A DNA stretch of 61,414 nucleotides, from positions 1 through 61,414 of the forward strand of contig NZ_KZ984465.1 in NCBI RefSeq assembly GCF_003569915.1, given 5' to 3'. Position 1 is the stretch's first letter; each line of letters opens with the position of its first letter. The position numbers and the translations under genes were made by a program. Source of the DNA: Comamonas testosteroni (GTDB taxonomy: Bacteria; Pseudomonadota; Gammaproteobacteria; Burkholderiales; Burkholderiaceae_C). Under the pieces are notes generated by a model. It saw only the letters and a list, made by a program, of their open reading frames with translations. It was not told where the DNA came from and searched no databases. Positions 18,082 to 26,468 of this stretch are shown piece by piece.

Positions 18082-19038
18082 ATGACCCATGTGAATCACT
18101 TGACCGTTCTCGGTTCGGGCGTGCTCGGTGGTCAGATTGCCTGGCACAGCGCATTCAAAGGCAAAACCGTTGCCGTCTATGACATTTCGGAAGATGCGCT
18201 GGAGCGCTGCCACGCGGCACAGGCACAGTACGCCGCCATCTATCTCGCAGAACTCGGCGCCAGCGAGGCTGATATCGAGGCCACCCGTCAGCGCCTGAGC
18301 TTTAGCACTGACATGGCCCAGGCTGTGGCCAAGGCCGATCTGGTCATCGAAGCCGTACCGGAGATTCCCGACGTCAAGACCAGCGTCTACCATCAGATGG
18401 CTCCGCTGCTGCAGGCCCACACCGTGGTCGCTACGAATTCGTCCACCTTTTTGCCCAGCGACTTCGCGGCGGCGACGGGCCGGCCCGAAAAATTCTGCGC
18501 GCTGCACTACGCCAACTACATTTGGTCTGCCAATGTTGTGGAAATCATGCCGCACGCGGCCACGGCCCGCGCCACGTTGGAGACGGTCGCCCGGTTCGGC
18601 ATCGAGACCGGCATGGTGCCGATTCCCATTGCCGTGGAGCACAACGGCTATGTCATCAACACCTGGTTCCCCGCGCTGCTCAGAGCGGCCCAGACGCTGG
18701 TGACCAACGGCATCGCCACGCCCGAGGATGTGGACCGCACGTTCCTGATCGCCAACCGGGGTGCGCGCATGGGGCCGTTCGGAATGATGGACATCGTGGG
18801 CATGAAGACCTGCTACGACGTTTCCTCCTACTGGGGGCAGCTGCAGGGCGATGCGCAGCAACTGGTCAATGCCGAATACGTCAAGACCCAGTTGATGGAC
18901 AAAGGTCGTACCGGAGCACTCTCGGGCAAGGGCTATTACGACTACCCGAACCCAGCCTATGCGGCGGCGGACTTTCTGGATGTGCCAGCGCTGTCGCAAC
19001 TGTCTGCGATTGTCGATCGCTGCATCCCTAAGGCCTAG
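18082..19038 (+). CDS. 3-hydroxyacyl-CoA dehydrogenase (short, single-gene type)
   Basis: The 318-residue protein has the NAD-binding site GSGVLGGQIAWHSA at about residues 10-23, DLVIEAVPE near 92, SNSSTFLPS-like ATNSSTFLPSDFA near 114, an ENxHYAN-like CALHYANYIWSANVVEIMP segment near 136 and a C-terminal domain with AHNGYVIN-like EHNGYVINTWFPALL near 190. This is the FadB/3-hydroxybutyryl-CoA dehydrogenase fold. It likely oxidises a hydroxyacyl-CoA or a hydroxyacid formed after ester cleavage. It is tightly spaced (11 bases) after the esterase with GAGGAAA as ribosome-binding site, so the two are co-expressed. Confidence 0.87.
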   Translation: MTHVNHLTVLGSGVLGGQIAWHSAFKGKTVAVYDISEDALERCHAAQAQYAAIYLAELGASEADIEATRQRLSFSTDMAQAVAKADLVIEAVPEIPDVKTSVYHQMAPLLQAHTVVATNSSTFLPSDFAAATGRPEKFCALHYANYIWSANVVEIMPHAATARATLETVARFGIETGMVPIPIAVEHNGYVINTWFPALLRAAQTLVTNGIATPEDVDRTFLIANRGARMGPFGMMDIVGMKTCYDVSSYWGQLQGDAQQLVNAEYVKTQLMDKGRTGALSGKGYYDYPNPAYAAADFLDVPALSQLSAIVDRCIPKA

Positions 19039-19163
19039 GCTTTACTGCAGGTACGGCAGGCGATCGTCCCAGTCTCTTTCTGTCCTGTGCTGTAGCCAGG
19101 CGGCACCGGGCGGGCGCAAGACGCGCACCGATCTTCTAGGCTTGAACGCGAAGGGTTTGCTCC

Positions 19164-20573
19164 ATGAGTGCAACGCCAATGATTCCATCCGGTGACCGAT
19201 TGCCTCTGGGGGCAGTGTCTTGGTCGCTTTTTGAGGCTGGGCGAAATCCTTTCGTCATGCTGGTGACGATCTATGTCTTTATGCCTTACTTCTCCACCAT
19301 CATGGTGGGCGACCCCATCAGGGGGCAGGCGCTGGTTGCGGCCTACGGGCAGTGGGCCGGTTGGATTGTGGCCTTGACGGCTCCCTTGCTCGGAGCCTCG
19401 ATTGACCGTATAGGCCCGCGCAAGCCTCTGCTGCTGGCGTCCACAGCCGTCATGGCCGGGCTGATGATCTCGCTATGGTGGGCCAGGCCTGATGGCTCAG
19501 GCTTGGGCATCATCGGCGTGGTGGTGGCTGCCGCCGTGATCAATGTCATGTTCGGCTATACCGAAGTGCTGCACAACGCCATGCTGGCCCAGGCGGCTGG
19601 CCAGCGTTTGGCGCACAAAGCCTCGGGACTGGGCCTGGCTCTGTCGAATGCGATTTCGGTGATGGTGCTGATCTTTGTTCTGTGGGCTTTTGCCTTGCCT
19701 GGTACCGTGCCATGGAGCTGGATTCCTGCAGAACCATTGTTTGGCCTGAACCCTGCTGACCACGAGCCCGAGCGTATCGTCGGGCCCATTGCCGGCATGC
19801 TGTTCCTGATCGGCGCGCTGCCGCTGTTTCTTTTCACCCCTGACATGGCGCGCAGCAACTCCAGCATTGGGCAGGCACTGCGCGGAGGAGGGTGCGCCTT
19901 GCTTGGCATGGTCGGCAAGCTGCGCGGCCACCGGGACATGAGCATCTTCCTGTGCGCACGCATGCTGTATGTTGACGCGATGACGGCGGTGCTGCTTTTC
20001 AGCGGCGTCTATGCGGCTGGCGTCATGAACTGGGACACCTTGAGCATGCTCGGCTATGGCGTGCTGCTCAGCATATTCGCGGCGTTTGGAGGAATTCTGG
20101 GCAGCAAGCTGGATGCCGCACTGGGCCCGAAGACCGCCATTCAGATCGAAGTGTTGATGACGCTGCTAGGACTGTGCGCCGTCATCGGGATCTCGCCCGA
20201 ACGCATTCTGTACCTGTGGAGTTATGACAAGGCAACGGCTGTGCCTTTGTGGGATGGCCCGTTTTTCCGCACCCTGCCGGATCTCGTCTACCTGTTGGTT
20301 GGCTTCTCCAATGCAGCTTTCATCACTGCGTCCTATGCGTCCAGCCGTACATTGCTGCTGAGGCTTACCCCGCCGGGGGAAAGCGGCACCTTCTTCGGAA
20401 TTTTCGCGCTGTCTGGCACGGCCACCGTATGGTTGGGATCGATGCTGGTACATATGGCCACCGAAGCCTATCAATCGCAGCAGGCGGGCATGGCAGCGAT
20501 TGCCATATTGATGGGGTGCGGACTGATTGGCATGTGCTTTGTGCGTGGAGGCCGGGCATTCAAAGAGGAGTGA
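19164..20573 (+). CDS. MFS transporter (UMF1/GPH-like permease)
   Basis: The 469-residue protein has about twelve hydrophobic segments and the pattern of MFS permeases of the UMF1 or glycoside-pentoside-hexuronide type: SWSLFEAGRNPF near the N-terminus, LGASIDRIGPRKPLLL after helix 2, and LTPPGESGTFFGIFALSG near residue 390, which is typical of UMF1-like proteins. It follows the hydroxyacyl-CoA dehydrogenase after 125 bases with an AAGGG ribosome-binding site. In context it may import the substrate of the oxygenase pathway. The substrate cannot be read from sequence. Confidence 0.82.
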   Translation: MSATPMIPSGDRLPLGAVSWSLFEAGRNPFVMLVTIYVFMPYFSTIMVGDPIRGQALVAAYGQWAGWIVALTAPLLGASIDRIGPRKPLLLASTAVMAGLMISLWWARPDGSGLGIIGVVVAAAVINVMFGYTEVLHNAMLAQAAGQRLAHKASGLGLALSNAISVMVLIFVLWAFALPGTVPWSWIPAEPLFGLNPADHEPERIVGPIAGMLFLIGALPLFLFTPDMARSNSSIGQALRGGGCALLGMVGKLRGHRDMSIFLCARMLYVDAMTAVLLFSGVYAAGVMNWDTLSMLGYGVLLSIFAAFGGILGSKLDAALGPKTAIQIEVLMTLLGLCAVIGISPERILYLWSYDKATAVPLWDGPFFRTLPDLVYLLVGFSNAAFITASYASSRTLLLRLTPPGESGTFFGIFALSGTATVWLGSMLVHMATEAYQSQQAGMAAIAILMGCGLIGMCFVRGGRAFKEE

Positions 20574-20682
20574 GCGAGTGGTGGGTGCGCCGCAGACGCT
20601 GGAATAATATTGCTCCAGCTTGTATAGCAGCTTGCACTCGCTTTGATTGTGGTTGCAGGCCTTTTGACGCAAAGGACAAAAA

Positions 20683-21705
20683 ATGGAAAACCGCAAGATC
20701 GGCCCTTTCACCACTGCCAGTGTTGCGCTGGGCTGCATGAATTTCTGCCACGCCTACGGCAGCCCTGTTTCCATCGAGCAGTCCCACGCAGTGCTGCATG
20801 CGGCCATCGATGCCGGTGTGACCTTGTTTGATACTGCTGCGCTCTATGGCTTTGGCGCCAGTGAATCGCTGGTGGGCCCGGTGCTCAAGCCGCATCGCAA
20901 TCACATCACCCTGGCCAGCAAGGGCGGCATGGCCGGTGTGCGTGGTGATGATGGTGTGATGCGCCGCGTCATCGACGGCCATCCCAAGACGCTGCGCAAG
21001 AACTGTGAAGACAGCCTGCAGCGCCTGGGCACCGATGTGATCGATCTGTACTACCTGCACCGCTGGGACAAGCGCGTGCCCATCGAAGAATCGGTGGGCG
21101 AGATGGCGCGTCTGAAGGAAGAGGGCAAGATTCGTGCGCTGGGTCTGTCCGAGATCGGTGCCGATGCTCTGCGCCGCGCACACCAGGAGCACCCAATCGC
21201 TGCACTGCAAAGCGAATATTCGCTGTGGTCGCGTAATGCCGAACTGGGCACGCTGGCCGCCTGCAAGGAGCTGGGCATTGCCTACGTCGCCTTCAGCCCC
21301 ATGGGCCGTGCCTTCTTGAGCGGTAAATTGCAGCAGGTGGACAACTTCGTCAAAGGCGATATCCGTGCCGCCATGCCGCGCTTTGCGGGAGAGGCTTATG
21401 CGCAGAATCTGCGCTTGCTGGCTCCCATGCAGGCCGTGGCCGAAAAAGCGGGCTGCACGCTGGCAGAGCTGGCCATCGCCTGGGTGCTACATCAGGGCGA
21501 GCATGTGATTGCCTTGCCCGGCACTACCAGCGTGGATCATCTGCATGAAGATGTGCGCGGCGGCAGCGTCAAGCTCAGCGCCGAGCTGCTGGCTGAACTT
21601 GACGACATCTTCAAGCCCGAAGCCGTGGCGGGTGACCGCTATGCGCTGCAGGGCCAGGGCGAAGTCGATACGGAAAAATATGCGTTTGAAAAGCGTCCGG
21701 GCTAA
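20683..21705 (+). CDS. Aldo/keto reductase
   Basis: The 340-residue NADPH-dependent oxidoreductase has the family's catalytic residues: Asp and Tyr in FDTAALYGFGASE near residues 46-58, Lys in LASKGGM near 78 and His in YYLHRWDKR near 124, followed by LGLSEIGADALRRAH near 149 and AFSPMGRAFLSG near 204. ATG 20683 follows AGGAC. It is the last plus-strand gene of this block, 109 bases after the carrier, and may be part of the same ketone or aldehyde pathway or independent. The terminator at 21725-21759 follows directly. Confidence 0.9.
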   Translation: MENRKIGPFTTASVALGCMNFCHAYGSPVSIEQSHAVLHAAIDAGVTLFDTAALYGFGASESLVGPVLKPHRNHITLASKGGMAGVRGDDGVMRRVIDGHPKTLRKNCEDSLQRLGTDVIDLYYLHRWDKRVPIEESVGEMARLKEEGKIRALGLSEIGADALRRAHQEHPIAALQSEYSLWSRNAELGTLAACKELGIAYVAFSPMGRAFLSGKLQQVDNFVKGDIRAAMPRFAGEAYAQNLRLLAPMQAVAEKAGCTLAELAIAWVLHQGEHVIALPGTTSVDHLHEDVRGGSVKLSAELLAELDDIFKPEAVAGDRYALQGQGEVDTEKYAFEKRPG

Positions 21706-21724
21706 ACCACCTGCCGCCTGAAGC

Positions 21725-21759
21725 AAAGCCCGCTGGCAAGTTTGTCAGCGGGCTTTTTT
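21725..21759. terminator. Intrinsic terminator between convergent genes
   Basis: An 11-base-pair stem (21725-21735 with 21746-21756) with a ten-base loop is followed by T residues to 21759. It closes the aldo/keto reductase gene and lies five bases from the end of the convergent Sel1-repeat gene. Confidence 0.88.
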
Positions 21760-21764
21760 CTTTT

Positions 21765-23015
21765 TCACTGGGCGACTTGCTGAAGTCTTTTTTGCCAGAC
21801 CGGGGGGAGCAGATCAAAAAGCGGTGAAGGCTCGCGCTGCATCTGGTTGGCAGTGATTCCCGCCGCGATCATGGCCGTGGGCTGAGAGAGGTTGGCTCTG
21901 CCCAGTTGCTGCATCCAGGCTGGGTCAAAGACACCGGTGGATGCGGAGGGCCCAGAGAAAATCAGCTCGATCATCCTGTGTGCCTCGGCACTGCCGCGTT
22001 GCTCCGCAAGCCGGTAAAAGCGCAAAGCCTCCGCATAGTTTGCCGGCACTCCCTGACCCTGGTGGTACATGCGCGCCATGTTCAGCGCGGCCTGTGCCGA
22101 GCCTTCGGGGGCGGCTTTGGCTGCCTCCGCCGGTGAAGGGTTGCGTGATCGCAGCAAAGCAAGATTGGCAGTCGCCACGGCCGAGCGCTGTGCCACACGG
22201 CGAAAGTAGTTTTCTGCCGCTGATGTTTGCTGGTTGGCAAAGGCCTGAATGCCCAGTTCGATATTCGCCTGAATATCGCCCGCCGCGGCTGAGCGCTCAA
22301 GCAGCTGGCGATCGGGCCTGATAGGTTTGGAGCCTGCGACCGATGTGTTGCTGCTGATTTGCACGGGCTGAAGTCTGGACGCTTGCAGCCAGGCCAGGTA
22401 GTCGGCGCGCGCCGGATGTGCATTTCTGAGTCGGTTGATGGCGCGTGTTGCTGCCGCCGGGTTTGCAGGGGCTGCGCAACCATCAATCGCGCACCAGGCC
22501 AGACCGGCAAATGCCCAGGGCTCTTTTCCCTGGCGGCTCGAACGTTCAAACCACTGCGCCGCCAGTGCCTGATCAACCCGCACGCCCGCGCCGTGCAGAT
22601 AAATCAGGCCCAGCTGCCACGCAGCCTGTGCTGCAGAAGCAGTTGAGCCATACCCGCTAGCTGGCGTTGCAAGCCGTTGCAGTTGCTGAATTTCGCTGTG
22701 CAATTCCTTGCTGCGCGGGTCCTGCGGCAGCAAGGGGGCAGCGGGGCTGACTGGTGTTGCCGAAATGCCTGGGCCTTGAGTGGGTGATGGCGTCGTAATG
22801 GGTTGCACATCGGCCGATACAGGAGGGATGGCTTGCCAGTTTGCAGGGCCGATTTCGATGGTCGCTTGCTGAGGTGTTTCGACTCCCCACTGCGCAGCTT
22901 GCGCAGAACGAGTCCTGGCATCCACACACCAACTGCAGACCAGAGCCAGACAGCACAGAAGCCATTTTTGCGCCACTACAGCAGATCGTTGGGGGTGATG
23001 CTGTAGCGGGTGCAT
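21765..23015 (-). CDS. Secreted Sel1/TPR-repeat protein of the curli-like operon
   Basis: The 416-residue protein has an N-terminal signal-like segment (KWLLCCLALVCSWC about residues 17-30) and Sel1-type repeats. One repeat runs AAWQLGLIYLHGAGVRVDQA to WFERSSRQG (about residues 131-165) and a clear one is AALNMARMYHQGQGVPANYA to RLAEQRGSA (about 325-355), with a degenerate one between (IQANIELGIQAFANQQ). Such repeats are protein-binding scaffolds. ATG 23015 is chosen because it begins one base after the TAA of the preceding gene, a coupled arrangement; the longer frame overlaps that gene. It is the last gene of the four-gene unit and probably acts in the periplasm as an assembly factor (inference). 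Confidence 0.78.
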   Translation of the reverse strand: MHPLQHHPQRSAVVAQKWLLCCLALVCSWCVDARTRSAQAAQWGVETPQQATIEIGPANWQAIPPVSADVQPITTPSPTQGPGISATPVSPAAPLLPQDPRSKELHSEIQQLQRLATPASGYGSTASAAQAAWQLGLIYLHGAGVRVDQALAAQWFERSSRQGKEPWAFAGLAWCAIDGCAAPANPAAATRAINRLRNAHPARADYLAWLQASRLQPVQISSNTSVAGSKPIRPDRQLLERSAAAGDIQANIELGIQAFANQQTSAAENYFRRVAQRSAVATANLALLRSRNPSPAEAAKAAPEGSAQAALNMARMYHQGQGVPANYAEALRFYRLAEQRGSAEAHRMIELIFSGPSASTGVFDPAWMQQLGRANLSQPTAMIAAGITANQMQREPSPLFDLLPPVWQKRLQQVAQ

Positions 23016-23016
23016 T

Positions 23017-24726
23017 TTATTTCCCTCCCTTGCCAGCAGGCGCTGCAGGGGCAGGAGGCGGGTCTTTGCGTGCAATCACACTCCATTCAATGACCTGGCT
23101 GGCGGCACCATCCGTACCAAGAGCTTGGCGGAAGCGCTCTTGCACAGCCTGCATTCCACGCACGTCTTTCATGGCTGTGAGTGCCGGGCCTTGCATGTCT
23201 ACAGAGAGCCTGGGCATGACATCGCTGGCAGTCGCTATGCAAAGCACGCCTTCATTGCCCGGTTTGCCTGCATCAAGAATAAAGCCCGGGCTGCCGCTCA
23301 TCCAGTCTGGAATGCGTACGGCTTGTTCAGCCGACACCAGTGTGCTGGTTTGCAAGGCGTTGGGCAGCAAACGCATGACTGTGCCTGCTGTATCGACGTA
23401 GTAGCAATACAGATGCGAAGCCTTGGAGACGGTCGCGGAAAGGAAGATTTGCTCGCCTTCGCTAAAAGCCGGTCGCACGCCCGCAGGCTGGGGATTTTCC
23501 AGCTGCAGATTAATGGTCCACGGCGCGGTGGAAGAACCTGCTGTCATGACCGCAGGGCGCATGCCATCAGCACTCCAGCCTATGCGGGCCAGGGTTCCGT
23601 CTTCGTTCAAGTCCACAAAGTTGCGCAATGCTGCTTCGTAGGTCGGGAAGGTGACGACTCCGCTGACCACGACGCCTTTGTCAGCCTGAAAACGGGCAAT
23701 GGCTTCGCGCATGATGGGGTCGTTGGCACTCAGATTGCTCTGATTGGCGCTGAGGTAGCCACGGCTGATGAGCGAGGCGCGAACCAGATTCAGCTGGCCT
23801 GCTGCACCGCTTTCAACAAACCAGTCCCGCATCTGGCGCTGAAAATTGGGGTTGGTCTGGTCCAGCATCAGGCATTGCCAGTAAGGCACGCGCGCCCATT
23901 TGCCCACCAGTTCGATCATGGCCAGATCCACCAGCGTGCGTGTAGCGCCGCCCGTGCCCATGGCGTAATCGCGGCCCACATTGAAGCGCACGCCATAAGT
24001 GCCAATTCTGCCGGCCAGATCCACGCCATCTCCGCCGCCACCGATGACGACTTCATTGGCAGAGTCCAGCCCAGGAATGATGGTGCGAGTACGGAAGTCG
24101 CCAAGATGCGCTTCCAGGGCGACAACGGTTGCAGTATTGCTTTTGCTGTAGCCTATATCGACTCGTTCACCCGAAACACCCGCAGTATTGCGCTGGCTGG
24201 CGACGTTTTGATCCACAAATGCAATAGCACCGGACACATAGAGTGCAGGCCGCTGCAGCTGCATCTGGTTGTTGTTGAGCAAGATGGTGGTCAGGTTCTG
24301 AACCGTGTCCTGACGGGCAATGTCGACTTCATAGTCCACATAGCGGAAAGCATTGCTCAGGCGGGACATCTGAGACAGCGATGTGACCACCATGTCCTTG
24401 ACGGCAACGGGTACCTTGCCCGAGTAGTCGTAGAGCTGCTTGCTGCTGATCAGGGTTGTGGGCAGTTCTGCGGCTCGCAGCATATGGTCCATGCAGCTGA
24501 GCGATTCAGAAAAACTCGAAATCGAGCGAACCGGCCTGACGACAGGACGGTTCAGAGTAGAGGCACTTTCATGAGCTTGGGCATGTCGGCGAGGGTCAAG
24601 CTGTCCGCAGCCAGTGACACTCAATATAGTGAGCAAACCTGCCAGAGACCATGTACCCATGGATTGGCATTTGCGCATGAATTTCCCGCCCCCTAATGCC
24701 ACCTTCTCCACTGCTTGGTGTTTCAT
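23017..24726 (-). CDS. CsgG-like lipoprotein with peptidoglycan-binding-like and DUF4384-like domains
   Basis: The 569-residue product has a lipoprotein signal with lipobox SVTGC (Cys40 from ATG 24726, Cys24 from ATG 24678). AAGAGGT before 24726 favours the longer start, while the shorter gives a more usual signal. Residues about 90-300 look like the CsgG/HfaB fold: AVKDMVVTSLSQMSRLSNAF, LYVSGAIAFVDQN, VVALEAHLGDFRT, and RTLVDLAMIELVGKW ending in PYWQCL. Next comes a peptidoglycan-binding-like helix set (IMREAIARFQADKGVVVSG). Then follows a DUF4384-like beta domain (FSEGEQIFLSATVSKASHLY, with DTAGTVMRLLPN). CsgG forms the outer-membrane pore for curli subunits. The domain calls are by eye. 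Confidence 0.72.
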   Translation of the reverse strand: MKHQAVEKVALGGGKFMRKCQSMGTWSLAGLLTILSVTGCGQLDPRRHAQAHESASTLNRPVVRPVRSISSFSESLSCMDHMLRAAELPTTLISSKQLYDYSGKVPVAVKDMVVTSLSQMSRLSNAFRYVDYEVDIARQDTVQNLTTILLNNNQMQLQRPALYVSGAIAFVDQNVASQRNTAGVSGERVDIGYSKSNTATVVALEAHLGDFRTRTIIPGLDSANEVVIGGGGDGVDLAGRIGTYGVRFNVGRDYAMGTGGATRTLVDLAMIELVGKWARVPYWQCLMLDQTNPNFQRQMRDWFVESGAAGQLNLVRASLISRGYLSANQSNLSANDPIMREAIARFQADKGVVVSGVVTFPTYEAALRNFVDLNEDGTLARIGWSADGMRPAVMTAGSSTAPWTINLQLENPQPAGVRPAFSEGEQIFLSATVSKASHLYCYYVDTAGTVMRLLPNALQTSTLVSAEQAVRIPDWMSGSPGFILDAGKPGNEGVLCIATASDVMPRLSVDMQGPALTAMKDVRGMQAVQERFRQALGTDGAASQVIEWSVIARKDPPPAPAAPAGKGGK

Positions 24727-24815
24727 GATGACCTCTTGTTTATTGAGTTATGCCCGAACCAGTGCCTCGGCAGTCATGAACGCTATGCAAATCCAGAGCG
24801 CACCTGGCGCTGATT

Positions 24816-25208
24816 TCAGTTGCAGATATTGATCACGTCTCCGCGCAAGACCACGACTTGCTCGTTGTTTGTCAAACCTTTTGGTGCACTGACACTGCCA
24901 ATGGACTGATAGCAGGTGGTTTGTGTGCCATTGGTCTGCACGGACTGGACAACGTCTTTTTCTGTTTTGACCTGGCCGAGATTGGCGCTATAGGCTTTGG
25001 CTGTGTAGCGGCTGACCTTGGCGGCGGCATCGTCAGGCATTGTTTGCACGTACTGAATGCTGGTTGATCGTGTCGCTACAGCGGTAGGCATCTGTAAATA
25101 GGTCACGCGACCACTGATGGCCACTGGGTCTTCGCCGGGGGCGGCCCAGCTGGCAATAGATATCAATGCCGCAATGAGGACACTGAGATTGCGAATGATG
25201 GAGATCAT
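24816..25208 (-). CDS. Small secreted protein of the curli-like operon
   Basis: The 130-residue protein has a signal peptide (residues 1 to about 22, MISIIRNLSVLIAALISIAS then WA) and a mature part rich in Val, Thr, Gln and Ser, with only two Cys (in TTCYQS and at the C-terminal NICN) that could pair. ATG 25208 follows AGGAG; the longer upstream frame is not coding-like. I do not recognise the family. Position between the repeat protein and the CsgG-like lipoprotein suggests a minor fibre subunit, nucleator or chaperone, comparable in size to HfaA, CsgE or CsgF, but no sequence match to those is visible. Confidence 0.7.
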   Translation of the reverse strand: MISIIRNLSVLIAALISIASWAAPGEDPVAISGRVTYLQMPTAVATRSTSIQYVQTMPDDAAAKVSRYTAKAYSANLGQVKTEKDVVQSVQTNGTQTTCYQSIGSVSAPKGLTNNEQVVVLRGDVINICN

Positions 25209-25267
25209 GACAGCCTCCTGACTGATGCCCGTGAATGGGCTGACCATGCCCGGGAATGAAATGCTGC

Positions 25268-25301
25268 AACTCAACCAACTCCATGCGGAGCTGGTTGAGT
25301 T
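25268..25301. repeat. Hairpin between repeat-protein gene and small secreted gene
   Basis: The arms 25268-25282 and 25287-25301 pair at 14 of 15 positions around a four-base loop (ATGC). In the minus-strand transcript it comes 13 bases after the repeat-protein stop and about 60 bases before the next start. No T-run follows, so it is unlikely to be a full terminator; it could protect the upstream message or lower expression of downstream genes. Confidence 0.75.
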
Positions 25302-25314
25302 CGCACTTGCTGGT

Positions 25315-26094
25315 TTAATGGGATGCAAGCTTGTATGGACCGCAGGCAGGGCCTACGCAAACGACTGCTGGGGGATCGCAGGAGTCGTTGGAGGCAATGT
25401 TCTGATAGGCGTGTGCATAAGAGCCTGTTGCCAGGTTAGCCAGCAGAGCGCCATTGCTGATGCTTGTGCTTTGCTTGGAAAGGCCAGAGACCGTGACCTT
25501 GCCGTAGTTGGAGGACATGTTCTGCACTGCAACGGTGTTGGCGCCCTTGGCTGTATTGGTGACAGAGGTTGATCCACCGCTGATACCTACGCCTTGCTCG
25601 CTTCTGCCGGTGATAGTGATATCACCCATATTGCTGGCCGCATTCTGGTAGGCCAATGCTCCGTCGTCGCAATTTGGGCCTGAGCACCTGTTGCTGGTGC
25701 TGTCAGCGCTATTTTTGAGCGTGGCATTGCCAGTGATGTAGACGCTTTGATATGAGCCGCCAAGGACGTTGGGGTTAACGGCTACGTGGCCAACGTTGGA
25801 TGCCAGGTTCTGTACAGCGACATCACCTGCAGACTTGGCCTCATTGGAGACTTTGGCCCCTTCAAGAACTGCTGTCTGTACAGATGTTCCGCCGATCGAT
25901 ACACCACCTTTGTTGGAGGCAATGTTTTGATTGGCGTAGGCATGGGAGTTAGCCGTGTTATCAACTTTACCGCCATTGACGGAAGCAGTTTGCGTGGAGG
26001 AACCACTGATCGTGATCGTGGAGACTCCTGTGGAGCCAGTGGCCATGGCGGCAGTTGCGACAAGACTCAGAGCAAAAAAAGCAATCGATTTCAT
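25315..26094 (-). CDS. Secreted five-repeat protein, candidate functional amyloid or adhesin subunit
   Basis: The 259-residue product has a signal peptide (residues 1-18, MKSIAFFALSLVATAAMA). The rest is five imperfect repeats of about 40 residues. Each has a G-x-S-x-Q strand, then N-x-A, then A-x-[AV]-Q-N-x-[AS]-S-N-x-G. Examples are AYANQNIASNKG, VAVQNLASNVG, LAYQNAASNMG, VAVQNMSSNYG and HAYQNIASN. The regular Ser, Gln and Asn spacing recalls curli (CsgA/CsgB) repeats, and to a lesser extent FapC. Repeat 3 has an insert with CSGPNC and the C-terminus has CVGPAC, a shared CxGPxC motif. GGGGAG lies before ATG 26094. It heads a four-gene unit containing a CsgG-like pore candidate. The amyloid nature is inferred. 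Confidence 0.75.
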   Translation of the reverse strand: MKSIAFFALSLVATAAMATGSTGVSTITISGSSTQTASVNGGKVDNTANSHAYANQNIASNKGGVSIGGTSVQTAVLEGAKVSNEAKSAGDVAVQNLASNVGHVAVNPNVLGGSYQSVYITGNATLKNSADSTSNRCSGPNCDDGALAYQNAASNMGDITITGRSEQGVGISGGSTSVTNTAKGANTVAVQNMSSNYGKVTVSGLSKQSTSISNGALLANLATGSYAHAYQNIASNDSCDPPAVVCVGPACGPYKLASH

Positions 26095-26468
26095 GATAAA
26101 GCTCCCCATCAAAGTTGAAATTACCTCCAGCCACAGTGGCAAAAGGTAGAGCCTGCACAGCTGACGCCGCTTGTTTTCGGCTGGCTTGTTTGCGCTCAAT
26201 TCCAGTTTCGTGGGGAAGTTCCATCTCTGAAATCACCTGCCAGAGCTACACCGCTGGCAGCACACGAGAACCCCCGAATTTTTTAAACCTGCCTTTGAGA
26301 GGATGTTTAAAACTGAAACATAAGGTGGTTTTATTGTCGGTAGTGAGTATTTGTAACCGCCGCAAGAGTTGTAATTTGTTATTTATTTTTTCAATCAATC
26401 TCGTACTGTTCAGGTGCGGATGACTATTCTTTGCAATCTATTTTTTTTAATTTTTGCGGGGTGTAACG
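26095..26468. promoter_or_regulatory. Divergent control region between the fibre operon and its regulator
   Basis: This 374-base gene-free stretch separates the minus-strand fibre operon from the plus-strand LuxR-type regulator. The half next to the regulator (26280-26460) is very AT-rich with poly-T runs; the other half is not. Both promoters must lie here, but no confident -35/-10 pair or repeated operator was found. Layout mirrors csgD/csgB in enterics. Confidence 0.5.
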
